A stretch of DNA of 64,000 nucleotides, from positions 2,349,501 through 2,413,500 of the forward strand of contig JAREIK010000385.1 of NCBI GenBank assembly GCA_029783825.1, in the 5' to 3' direction. This document shows, one piece after another, positions 37,028 to 46,544 of this stretch; the stretch's first letter is position 1, and each line of letters starts with the position of its first letter. This DNA is from Sapria himalayana. Lineage: Eukaryota; Streptophyta; Magnoliopsida; Malpighiales; Rafflesiaceae. A program made the translations under genes and the position numbers. The notes beneath the pieces are model-generated. The model saw only the letters and a list, made by a program, of their open reading frames with translations, was not told the origin of the DNA and did not search any database.

Positions 37028-37262
37028 TGTTATTTTAATATGGGGGTAGGTGAAAATCACCTTACCCACATTGGAAAATTATTTGGAGATTTCCAAACTT
37101 TTTCCTATATAAAGGGCTTTTCTATTTCTTTGAAATTCATTCCAATGTATTCCAATTTCTCATTTTCTTTTGAATGTATTTTATTTCCTGATGTAATTTA
37201 TTGCTTTACTTTTGAATTTTCTATCTTTCAAATTATTGCAGGTTTAGTTTTATTTTATAACA
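37028..37262 (+). repeat. 5' LTR of the Copia element
   Basis: Starts TG (37028) and ends CA (37262), as LTRs should. It is 235 bp, the same length as the 3' LTR with no indels. I count nine substitutions between them (eight transitions, one transversion), about 3.8 percent. The open frame 37040-37282 spans the LTR and is not a gene. Confidence 0.95.
37106..37113 (+). promoter_or_regulatory. TATA box in the 5' LTR
   Basis: TATATAAA at offset 78 of the LTR, conserved at the same offset in the 3' LTR (41500-41507). It is the likely core promoter for the element's transcript, placing the U3/R boundary roughly 30 bases further on. Confidence 0.7.
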
Positions 37263-37263
37263 G

Positions 37264-37274
37264 TGGTATCAGAG
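37264..37274 (+). other. Primer-binding site (initiator tRNA-Met type)
   Basis: TGGTATCAGAG lies one base after the 5' LTR and matches the start of the standard plant Copia PBS complementary to initiator tRNA-Met. The next bases (GAGG) depart from the usual C. Confidence 0.9.
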
Positions 37275-37462
37275 GAGGTTAGTTAGTAACTTTTGTAGTT
37301 AGTGCATTTTAGAAAAGTTCTGTCAAAAGGGCAATAAGAGCCTCCAGGTTTGTGGTTTTTAAGAGGGTAATTGTGCCCCTCAACTTACCTGGGAACTTTT
37401 TTAGTGTAATAACACAAATTGTTATTATTATTCTCGGTTACTGTTCACTGTAAAAGTGAAAC

Positions 37463-38240
37463 ATGGCAGCAAAATTTGAAATAGAAAAATTCAATGGAAG
37501 TAATTTTTCATGGTGGAAAATGAAAATTAAGGCAATTTTGAGGAAGGATAATTGCTTAGATGCAATTGGAAAAAGGCTCACTAGAATTCCTGACGACATG
37601 TGGAATGAGATGGATAGTAATGCAGTAGCTGACCTACATTTGGCACTTGCTGATGGAGTATTATTGAGTGTGGCAGAAAAGAATACGACAAAAAAAATTT
37701 GGGATACTCTCACAATGTTGTACGAGGCAAAGTCACTTCGCAACAAGATCTTCTTAAAAAGAAACTGTACACTTTACGAATGATGGAATCTGTTACGGTA
37801 ACTGATCATATCAATACTCTAAATACTTTATTTTCGCAACTTATTACGTTGGGTCACAAGATAGAAGAAGTTGAACGTGCTGAGATTTTACTTTAGAGTT
37901 TACCTGATTCGTATGATCAACTCGTCATCAATCTAACAAATGGTGCATTGATTGATAGTTTAATTTTTAATAATATTGCCTCTACCATCTTAGAAGAAGA
38001 AAATAGACGTAAAAACAAAGAGGATAGATATGTAAATGCACAACAAATAGATGCTTTGACGATGATACGAGGGATATCAACAGAGCGTGGCCCTAGTGGG
38101 AGTCAGAATTATGGTAGATCAAAATCTCGAAGTAAGAAAAATATTAAATATTATAACTGTGGTAAGAAATGACACTTAAAAAGAGATTGTTGGTTTAAGA
38201 AAAGAAATATAGATGATGAGTTATCTAAGACACAAGGGAA
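37463..38240 (+). pseudogene. Copia gag with zinc knuckle, broken
   Basis: The start ATG at 37463 opens a UBN2-type gag (KFNGSNFSWWKMKIKAILR, then KKIWDTLTMLYEAKSL). A one-base deletion near 37763 shifts the frame; the protein continues in the next register with LYTLRMMESVTVTDHINTLN. An in-frame TAG at 37894-37896 and TGA at 38170-38172 follow. The linker is basic and Ser-rich (ERGPSG, GRSKSRSKK). The zinc knuckle reads YYNCGKK, stop, HLKRDC: its first Cys has become Tyr and the conserved Gly a stop, so the nucleic-acid-binding finger is lost twice over. The minus-strand frame 37438-37746 is a shadow. Confidence 0.9.
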
Positions 38241-38271
38241 TGTTGCAAGCATCAATGATGAAGATAGTATT

Positions 38272-38907
38272 TTGTATAGTGAGGTAACAACAATAGTTGA
38301 AAGTAAAAAACAGTTTAGTGATGTATGGTTGCTAGACTCAGGAGCATCGTGGCATATGACTTCTCGGAGAGATTGGTTTCAAAAATATGAACCAATCTCG
38401 GGTGGGTCAGTGCACATGGGTGATGATCATACTTTGAAAATTATTGATGTGGGTACTATCAAAATTAAAATGTTTGATGGTATGATTCGTACCATTCAAG
38501 ATGTACGACATGTGATTGACTTGAAGAAAAATCTATTGTCTTTGGGACAAATAGATAGTCTTGGATGCAAAACTCATATTGAAAATGGGATGATAAAAAT
38601 TATGAGAGGTTCACTCGTGGTAATGAAGGGAGAAAAGATCACGGCAAATTTATTCATGCTTAAAGGAGAAATAGTACAGGAAGCAGATGCATGTATTGCA
38701 TCAATTACTAAGGAAGAAGAATCAACAATGATATGGCATCTTAAACTATGTCACATGTCAGAACAAGGTTTGAAGATTCTTTCTAATAAAAAGTTACTTC
38801 CGGGGCTCAAAACAGTAAATTTAACTTTTTGTGAGCATTGTGTTACTAGTAAGCAGAATAGATTGGCATTTAAAAGATCAAATGTAAAAAGTAAAAATAC
38901 GCTAACT
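38272..38907 (+). pseudogene. Copia protease and GAG-pre-integrase segment
   Basis: Open for 212 codons in the same register as the gag tail. The aspartic protease active site DSGA is intact at residues 22-25 (Asp codon 38335-38337). The GAG-pre-integrase zinc motif follows: MIWHLKLCHMSEQGL then FCEHCVTSKQNRLAF, with the His-His-Cys-Cys ligands present. The frame ends at a TGA (38908-38910) because one base was lost near 38904; the reading continues one register earlier. Confidence 0.9.
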
Positions 38908-39700
38908 TGATATATTCTGATGTATGAGAATCACCTGAAATATCTTATGGAGGAGCAAAGTATTTTGTATCCTTCATTGATGATTATTCAAAGAGATATT
39001 GGGTATATCCAATCAAGAAAAAGTCAGATGTATTTTTAACTTTTAAAGAATTCAAAGCATGGGTGGAACTTGAATCTGGGAAAAGAATTAAGTGTTTGCG
39101 GACAGATAATGGAAGTGAGTATACAGTTGGTGAATTTCTTGTTTTTTGTAAGCAAGAAGGTATCAAACGATAGTTCACAGTCACATACACGCCACAACAA
39201 AATGGAGTAGCAGAACGGTTAAACAGAATTCTTGCAGAAAGAATGAGAGCAATGTTAATGACTGCAAGACTACCCAAGTCCTTTTGGGCGGAAGCAGCAA
39301 AAACTACATGCTATGTGATAAATCGGTCACCATCAACATCGATTGATTTGAAGACACCGATGGAGATGTGAACGGGTAAGCCAGCAGACTACTCTACTTT
39401 ACATTATTTTGGATGTCCTATATATGTAATGTACAACACCCAAAAAAGAGCAAAGCTGGATCCAAAATCCAGAAAATGCATATTCTTAGGGTATGCTGAA
39501 GGAGTAAAGGGGTATCGCCTGTGGGAACCCACTGACCACAAGGTAATAATCAGCAGAGATGTAATTTTTAAAGAAATAATTAAAGATTATAGCACATTAA
39601 AAGAAGTTTCAGAAACTACCACTGTTCATGTAGAAAATGATCAGAAACAAGATGTTCCAAAGTTAATGGAGAAAGAATTAGAGCATGAAGCACAAGAACA
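38907..39700 (+). pseudogene. Copia integrase core and C-terminal domain
   Basis: Continues in the register starting 38907. The catalytic triad region is present: Asp in YSDV (about 38916), Asp in LRTDNGSEY (about 39104), Glu in QQNGVAER (about 39213). In-frame stops occur at 38925-38927 (TGA), 39171-39173 (TAG) and 39369-39371 (TGA), two of them at positions normally occupied by Trp in the family. The C-terminal part has CIFLGYAEGVKGYRLWEP and ISRDVIFKE (about 39480-39575), joined without a stop to the RT frame. The minus-strand frame 38984-39277 is a shadow. Confidence 0.9.
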
Positions 39701-41405
39701 AGTCGTGTCTGAGGCTCAAGGGGTTAGTCGGCCAATTCGTAATAAAAGACCACCAGCTTGGCACTCGGAGTATGTTACGGAGAGCAACATTGCATATTGT
39801 CTCCTAACCGAAGATGGAGAACCTTCAACATTTCAAGAAGCTTCAAATAATTCAGATGCATCTCTGTGGATGACAGTAATGGTGGAAGAAATTGAAGCTC
39901 TACACAAGAACAAGACTTGGAAGCTAGTACCGTTACCAATCGAAAGAAAAGCTATTGGAAACAAATGGGTTTACAAGATAAAGTGGGATAGCAATGATCA
40001 AATAGAACGATATCGTGCAAGATTGGTGATAAAGGGGTATGCTCAGAATGAAGGTATTGACTTCAATGAAATTTTTTCTTCGGTGGTTCGTCTTACAACA
40101 ATTAGAGTAGTAATGACTCTATGTGCTACACTTGATTTGCATTTGGAGCAGTTAGATATTAAAACTGCTTTTCTTCATGGAGAAATTGAAGAAGAAATTT
40201 ATATGTTCCAGCCAGAAGGATTTGTTGAAATTGGTAAGGAGAATTTGGTTTATAAGTTGAACAAATCTCTATACGATTTGAAACAAGCACCGAGGTGTTG
40301 GTATAAGAGATTTGATTCCTTCATCATGAGCCTTGGATATAATAGACTAAGTTCAGACTATTATACATACTACAAAAGGTATGAAGAAAATGATTTCATC
40401 ATTTTACTATTATATGTGAATGACATGTTGGTAGCAGGCCCAAACAAATGTCGAATCCAAGAATTGAAGGCACAGTTGGCTAGGGAATTTGATATGAAGG
40501 ACTTGGGACTAGCAAACAAGATTCTAGGGATGCAGATTTACCGAGATAGAAATAATAAGAAGATTTGGCTTTCTCAACAACATTATTTTAACAAAATCTT
40601 GCGTCGCTTTAACATGCAAGATAGTAAGCCAATTTCTACCCCTCTTCCTGTTAATTTCAAATTATCCTCAAGTATGTGTCCTAGCTCGGAAGAAGAGAGG
40701 ATGAAGATGTCTCGAGTATCGTATGCATCAGCAGTGGGAAGTTTAATGTTTGCAATGATTTGTACAAGACCAGATATTGCACAAGCAGTGGGAGTGGTTA
40801 GTCGATTCATGGCAAATCCGGGCTTAGAACATTGGAGTACTGTGAAGAGGATTTTCAGATATATGAAAGGAACCTCAAATACTACAATATGTTATGGAAG
40901 TTCAGATCTTATTTTCAGAGGTTATGTTGATGCAGACTATGCTGGAAATGTTGATAATAGCAAGTCTACAACAGGTTATGTTTTTTCTCTTGCTGGAGGG
41001 GCTATAAGTTGGGTTTCGAAATTGCAGCCTATTGTATCTACTTCTACGACAGAAGCAAAATATGTTGCAGCTACACAAACTAGTAAAGAAGCAATCTGAT
41101 TGCAAATACTGTTGGAAGAGCTTGGATATAAACAAGATAAGGTTACTTTATTTTGTGATAGTCAAAGTGCTCTACACTTGGCAAGAAATCCAGTATTTCA
41201 CTCCAAGACAAAACACATCAGGGTACAATATCATTTTGTACGAGAGAAAGTAGAAGAAGAAAGTGTGGATTTGCAAAAGATTGATACCGAAGAAAATATA
41301 GCGGATGTTTTAACCAAACCGATCAGCAATGACAAGTTTGAATGGTGTAGAACTTCATGTGGCTTAACAAGATTGGAAGCATGTATTGACAAGCAAAGAA
41401 AGTGA
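39429..41405 (+). pseudogene. Copia reverse transcriptase and RNase H
   Basis: A 556-codon open stretch (39429-41099), one TGA at 41097-41099, then the same register to 41405. RT motifs: NKWVYKIKWDSNDQ, RARLVIKGYAQNEGIDFNEI, HLEQLDIKTAFLHG. The catalytic box reads YVND at residues 329-332 (40413-40424), with Asn in place of the first Asp, which should abolish polymerase activity. RNase H: VDADYAGN near residue 500, STTEAKY (usual second Glu is Lys), then [31 protein letters not shown] and a short tail. The frames on the minus strand (40583-40810, 40902-41135) and 41032-41253 are shadows. Confidence 0.95.
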
Positions 41406-41410
41406 TTTTC

Positions 41411-41421
41411 AAGTGGGAGAA
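41411..41421 (+). other. Polypurine tract of the Copia element
   Basis: AAGTGGGAGAA immediately precedes the 3' LTR and is the usual purine-rich plus-strand primer of this Copia group. Confidence 0.85.
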
Positions 41422-41656
41422 TATTATTTTAATATAGGGGTAGGTGAAAATCACCTTGCCCACATTGGAAAATTGTTTGGAGATTTCCAAACTTTTTCCT
41501 ATATAAAGGGCTTTTCTATTTTTTTGAAATTCATTCCCATGTATTCCAATTTCTCATTTTCTTTTAAATGTATTTTATTTCCTGATGTAATTTATTGCTT
41601 TACTTTTGAATTTTCTATCTTTCAAATTATTGCGGGTTTAGTTTTATTTTATAATA
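41422..41656 (+). repeat. 3' LTR of the Copia element
   Basis: It is 235 bp, colinear with the 5' LTR. Both ends have changed: it starts TA instead of TG and ends TA instead of CA, each by one transition. The TATA box is kept at 41500-41507. Frame 41386-41706 runs through it and is not a gene. Confidence 0.95.
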
Positions 41657-41661
41657 ATATA
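41657..41661. other. Target-site duplication, right (ATATA)
   Basis: Identical to 37023-37027. It is followed at once by the continuation of Gypsy LTR copy 6. Confidence 0.9.
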
Positions 41662-42295
41662 TGCTTAATTTTCATGAGTATGATTCTTATGAAGCCAAAA
41701 GAATAAACAAAATTAGTACTATATAATCTTAAGCCATTGAGAAAATTAGAGTTTAGAGAATAGAAGTACGTACTTAGATTAATCATCAAGCATAGTTGAT
41801 ATATTACCTAAAATGAATAGATATGATAATGACCCTTGTATGGAATAATATGTTACTTTTGTATTGAAATACCAAGGAGACAACTATGAAATGATTATAT
41901 TTGGCAGTGATATTCCAAAGGATGATTGATACCTTGTATGCCAAGCGGGCACACAAGTATATTCATATTAATCTATCATTTATTCAATAATCAAACATGA
42001 TATTGACTGAATATTAAGAAACATCATCATGTAGTATATCCACCCTAGAGTTTGAGTATAGTCCTAAAGATCAAGAACATTTGTTCAATTCTTATAATTT
42101 TTAGTTCATTGTTGATTAATCAAATTATCAATATAATTTCTTTGAGATTGATATCTAGACATATATCTAGTTTATTACATGTATGACACATATACTTATA
42201 AAGTTACATTGGAAAAGAGATCCTCATTTAACTAGGTTTTGTAATCATATCAATTAATTATGATTTTTAGTACCTTTACAAAGTCTCAATATGTT

Positions 42296-42317
42296 TTGGG
42301 TGTAGTTATTGGAAATT
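42296..42317 (+). other. Decayed PBS-like site after LTR copy 6
   Basis: TGGGTGTAGTTATTGGAAAT lies seven bases after the LTR end, where the better preserved site at 53325-53342 lies in copy 7. Only the TGG start and the GTT core agree, so it counts mainly by position. Confidence 0.35.
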
Positions 42318-43067
42318 ATGTTATGATAGTTTGATTTGTTAACTTGAGTTGACATAACTATTTTTGTAAAATAATAGTTCTATTTCATGTTGTGTAAATG
42401 CAAATTTTGCTTATTATTTATATTGCATTTATTTTGTTAGAGTTTTTTTTTGGGACATAGTTAAATTCTCTAGATTTAGAAATTGAGAGAATAACAATAA
42501 CACTTTTGAGATAAAGTCGAGGGAAAGATGTTAGAGAAAAATGGAAGAAATATAAACAATCAAGGTGGCGAGGGACAAATTGTCCAACAGCTCAATCCTT
42601 TCCATACCTTGTAAAATTATTAAAGACCTACCATTATAAATAGTTATTTTGGAATTCATATGTAACTGGTGAAAGAAAATTACTTAAAGTTAAAGTTGAG
42701 TTTGATAGCTATGATGTAGAAGAAATAATATAGTGGAGAATGTCAAAAGATCCAAATATGGTCACAATTTTTTTAGAGTTATGTAATATGGTGAAGATAT
42801 ATAAAGTTAACTCAAATGCTATCAAGTTATGACTATTTCCTTTTTATTTGAAAGATAAAGCTCGAAATTAGTTACGATGCTTGTCTCAATGTTTGATTGA
42901 GAGTTGGGATAAACTAGTACAAATATTTCTTACCAATTTTTTCTCACCTCAAATCACCTCTCAACTGAGGGAGAGATAAGTTAATTTTGCCAATGAAAGC
43001 AAGAGAATATATATAATGCTTGGGATTGATTCAAAAAATTTTTGAAAATGTTCCCATAATATGGATT

Positions 43068-43086
43068 TAGAATTGTCAAACGAGCC
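43068..43086. repeat. hAT terminal inverted repeat, left
   Basis: TAGAATTGTCAAACGAGCC pairs with the right end at 46526-46544 with about 13 of 19 positions matching. The same terminus type is seen at 11643 and 53921. Confidence 0.8.
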
Positions 43087-43548
43087 ATGTCATGCCAGCA
43101 CGACCAAATTCAGGCTGAGTCATGTGGGTATATAGGGGTCATGCCATGTCCATGCTGGGCCATGCTAGTTTGGGCTTGATTTTCCAGCTTAGCATTTTAG
43201 CCTAGGACCTAGCATAGCTAGTTCCTAGAAGGCTAGAACTTTGAGTTCAAGCCTGAGATTGACTCACACGGTCGCACTCATGATTCGACTCGTCATCTTG
43301 GTATCAAAATTGTGGATTAAAAATAAAAATTTTTTTGTTACAAATTTATTATTTTAAGTTAATATTTATCAGTTATGAGTGTGACATTACATTATATTAT
43401 TTATTAAGTTCACATAAATCACAAAAAAAATATAAAAAAATACATCAATTATACATTCATCATTCAATCTAAAAAAAATAATATAAAGTCATAAACATAA
43501 CTCACAAATCATAAAAACAACATAAAATAAACTATAAATTTCATCAAT

Positions 43549-43551
<3 letters not shown>

Positions 43552-43584
<33 letters not shown>
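43552..43584 (+). repeat. (AAT)n microsatellite, 11 units
   Basis: An uninterrupted AAT/ATA run inside the hAT element, just beyond the 3' end of the transposase relic. On the minus strand it would read as a Leu run. Confidence 0.95.
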
Positions 43585-43585
<1 letters not shown>

Positions 43586-43699
43586 CAGCAAGCTCAACTA
43601 CTTCAATGGCTCAATCTCAATGTCAACCCATATGGGTATGCAACTAATCATCATCGCATACGTGTCTAATGGCATCACTAGTAGTGGGCTCAACCTTCT

Positions 43700-45480
43700 C
43701 AAAGTCTCATGAGTTATTTTCTGTCAGGAACTCCTTTGCTCTTATTCCAGCACAATCTTGATCATGGATTCCCAATCTCGAATCCTCTCAATCCTTTATG
43801 CATGCTAGTGTCTCAACAATATATGAATACAATCTCGATCTTCTATCCAAAATCATATTGACTATAACATATAAAGTAGACTCCGATGCTATGCTCGACA
43901 CTGAAAGAGTTAGTAGATCTCATGTCATCTTAGAAAGCATGAGATAGGTGGAGTAGTATCTAAGTACAAAGAAATCTCACTCATATTTGATGGTTCACCC
44001 TGTCATTTCCCCCTCACTAACTGAATGGAGAAGGTATCATTTCTGAATAAGGTATCCATGTTCGTACTCAGATACTAACTACTACTACCACTATACCTCG
44101 TATCGTAGTTTATAAATAAATCAGTCAACTTCTCATGAATGAAGCCTTCGGGTTGGTGTTTATGGTTCATGTATGAGAATATGTATGTCAAAATGTTCTC
44201 TTTCTCTTCCACCTTTACCCTAGAGTCCATGCAAGTAGCCAGACAATAAAGAGATGGAATGGTGGACTTGTACTTTAAGTACTTGGTTTCCATCTCAATA
44301 GTTATGTCACAAAATATTGGGTCATCTCAATGCAAGTTGTGGGAGTATATATTGACGAATAGATGTTCGTCATGTCATAAAAAATCTTTAGGAATTTCAT
44401 AAATGAAAATCTTGTATCCCAGTCAGTGTCGTCAATAATAAGTTCATCTCTCTTATTATTGACATGTTGGATATCACATGTTTGTATCCAACGCATGACT
44501 CTGACATCAGGTAAGTATAATTCTAATGGTGTCTCACATCTATTTAGAATTTCTTCTTATTTAGACCCACGGACAAATAGAGACTACCAAACTCCTATTG
44601 TCTACTAGGCATCCAAAGATATTTTAGTGAGTTATGTATTTTTTCTAAAGTGCAACCTTCATCCCTACTTGCACTTTGATGTTAATAACATGACACATGC
44701 ATATAACATGAAAAATATCTCCTAATGACCCATCTCTAATGGTCCTAACAAATATGTTAATAGCTACTCCATTATTAGATGTGTCATCTAATATGATACT
44801 GTATATTTTATTTTGATTATTATTATATTCTCTAATGATTCTCATCATACACGTATATATGGTCGAGCCATCATGAGGATGAAGAATCAATAAAAATCAT
44901 AATATATTTTTATTTAGTGTCCATTTAGAATTGACGTAGTGGGCGGTGAGACATGCATGAGATGCATCATCACAACTAGTTCAAATATCAAACATCACGG
45001 ATACCGCACAACTATATTTCCTAAATTCATTAATTATTATTTATTTTTCTAACTTATAGTATTTAGTATGTCATTCCTAGATGTGGACCTAGAAATCATA
45101 TGATATGCATGTTACAAATATAATCTGTATAATACTGACTACCCTTGGATCTTCTGATAATCTAATCGAAAGATCCATTATGGTGATCAATTTGGTCATG
45201 TCTTCCCTCCCTAACTCGTTATGGTATATGAAGGGGGTCAGCATAGAGGTTGAACTAGATCTAACCTCAAAGACCCCCCGCTCAGTTAGGTTTTCCTAGG
45301 ATCTAATGTAATATGTTTTTTGGTGCATTATTCAGCATATCTTTTTAGGCACCCAGTTTCACATGCACTCCTACACGTTAGTATTTTCTTACAATATTTG
45401 CATTGTGTCGATTCTTCATCGACACTCCTAATATTTTTATTTTCAATAATGTTAAAGTGAGTTCAAACTATATATTTTCT
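43700..45480 (-). pseudogene. hAT transposase with BED zinc finger, broken
   Basis: Read on the minus strand. N-terminal BED zinc finger at about 45480-45330 (VxTHFN, then CKYCKK; the His ligand position reads Tyr). RNase H-like core: MFDI with the first catalytic Asp near 44988, followed by a stop at the position of the usual Trp; CLTAHYVNSKW; a second Asp in LDDTSNNGVAI (about 44790); CMCHVINIKVQVG. The insertion-domain end has WDTRFSFMKFLKIF and IYTPTT (about 44440-44330), then KYLKYKSTIPSLYCLATCMD (about 44285). The C-terminal hAT dimerisation domain has LLTLSVSSIASEST with the catalytic Glu codon at 43881-43883, then LDRRSRLYS. Open pieces remain at 44890-44645, 44496-44302 and 44293-44075; stops and shifts break the rest. 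Confidence 0.85.
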
Positions 45481-46525
45481 TCTAGTTTTTTTATTTTTAA
45501 GATATTTAGATCTAGACCATGGGAGAAAATAAGGTTTTGGCAGCCCCAATCTCAGACCTTTCCGTAAGGTTTTCGTTATATATATTAAAATTATCTATGT
45601 TTATGTTAATGTTAATTTTGTTCTCATCATTAAATTTACTATTTATCATTTTAGATTTTTATTAGTTTATTAATTATATTCTAAATTCTATTTTTAAAAT
45701 TTAATGATATTTGTTATTAAATTATTAATAAAAATTAAAATTAAAAAAATAAATAAAAATAATACTTGTTTGTTATTTGGCCGTTTATGGAATGTTAATT
45801 CCCGAATCTCGTTTGCCGAAGCCGATGCCCGATATCCAAATCTAATATTCATAGCATAGTCCATACTCGAATCCCAAAAGTCAAATATCCAAATGAGACT
45901 GAAAAAGGGCTGACTTAGACTTTAAAGATTTAAAAAATTAAGATTAGAAAGAAAGAAAGAAAGGGAATGTGAGGTGTGAGATTGAGAACCATCGGATTTT
46001 CTTTTATTTAAAGAATTCTTTTTTTTATTTTTTTTAAATTTTTATAATTTGTTTAGGGTAGAAACTTGGCAACCATCAGATTTTCTGCCCTAGCCATTGA
46101 GGCACATCCAATGGCTAGATGCATCTCGGTATAAATTTTTTTTTGACCATTGGATCAGTTCTGCTTGATAGTTCTAGAAGGATCTAGAATCAAGCGAGGG
46201 ACGAGCTAGACTCCAAGGCAGGAGCTGAGCCAAGCCAGATGGTAGAAGGGTAATGCATCATGGGAGTAGAATGCCCGATGCCCAAAATCCTATACCCGGC
46301 CCGAGTTCTAGGGCTTTGTGTTGGGTCGTGCCAATGGACCATGCCTTCGGGCCAAGCAGTTGGGTCATGCCTAGCCCGGCACAGGGCATGCACCCCTTGG
46401 TTTGGCACGGCACAAGCCATGCCTCAAGCCGACATTGCATGGGCCCAAGCATGATTATGGACCATGTCGTGTTGGGTTAAGTATGACTCAGTCAGGTCAT
46501 GCCTCATGCCAAACCCAGGCTACCT

Positions 46526-46544
46526 AGCCCACTTGATACCTCTA
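46526..46544. repeat. hAT terminal inverted repeat, right
   Basis: Read inward it is TAGAGGTATCAAGTGGGCT, the counterpart of 43068-43086. It is followed by the 8-bp target duplication at 46545-46552. Confidence 0.8.

Larger units (their letters stand above)
37028..41656 (+). mobile_element. Complete but inactivated Ty1/Copia element (Tnt1/Tork-like), 4629 bp
   Basis: Full structure: 235-bp LTRs, Met-type PBS, single gag-pol region in the order gag - zinc knuckle - protease - integrase - RT - RNase H, polypurine tract and ATATA target duplication. The integrase-before-RT order defines Ty1/Copia. The RT phrase HLEQLDIKTAFLHGEIEE and the short LTRs fit the Tork/Tnt1 group; that lineage call is from memory. 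The reading frame is broken by two single-base deletions and six in-frame stops, and the RT active site is altered. It cannot move by itself. It sits inside Gypsy LTR copy 6 and is the best preserved element here. Confidence 0.95.
35477..42288 (+). repeat. Sense long LTR (copy 6), split by a Copia insertion; 5' LTR of a gag-bearing Gypsy
   Basis: Left part 35477-37027, right part from 41657, with the Copia element between. The left part carries the motif zone (35480-36180) and is closest to copy 9 (58300-59600), sharing the CACGA-CCACCACCGAGTT/ATCATCGAGTT block, the TGGTACAAGTC block and a TTGGAATTxGGGxTTTATxCTTAGAAATxAGTTTG-like run. The right part continues with TGAGTATGATTCTTATGAAG and ends AAGTCTCA (42281-42288). 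The first few hundred bases of the LTR are missing. A (GA)n run lies at 36228-36249. A gag relic follows downstream. Confidence 0.7.
43068..46544 (-). mobile_element. hAT (Ac/Tam3 superfamily) transposon, 3477 bp, inactivated
   Basis: The left terminus is TAGAATTGTCAAACGAGCC and the right terminus, read inward, TAGAGGTATCAAGTGGGCT. The flanking 8-mers TATGGATT (43060-43067) and TATGAATT (46545-46552) are an 8-bp target duplication with one transition. Both subterminal regions (43068-43290 and 46180-46544) are GC-richer and filled with CATGCC/GGCACG motifs in opposite orientations, probable transposase-binding repeats. One transposase relic lies between them on the minus strand. The overlapping frames at 46190-46480 on both strands come from the GC-rich subterminal repeat. 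The element interrupts the Gypsy gag relic. Confidence 0.9.

Noticed and set aside
37040..37282. 80-codon frame at the start of the Copia element, with a near-copy at 41386-41706
   Set aside because: It is the LTR read through; the duplicate exists because both LTRs have the same sequence.
46190..46480. Overlapping open frames on both strands rich in Pro, His, Gly and Cys
   Set aside because: They lie in the GC-rich subterminal repeat of the hAT element, where CATGCC motifs keep several frames open. There is no family resemblance.
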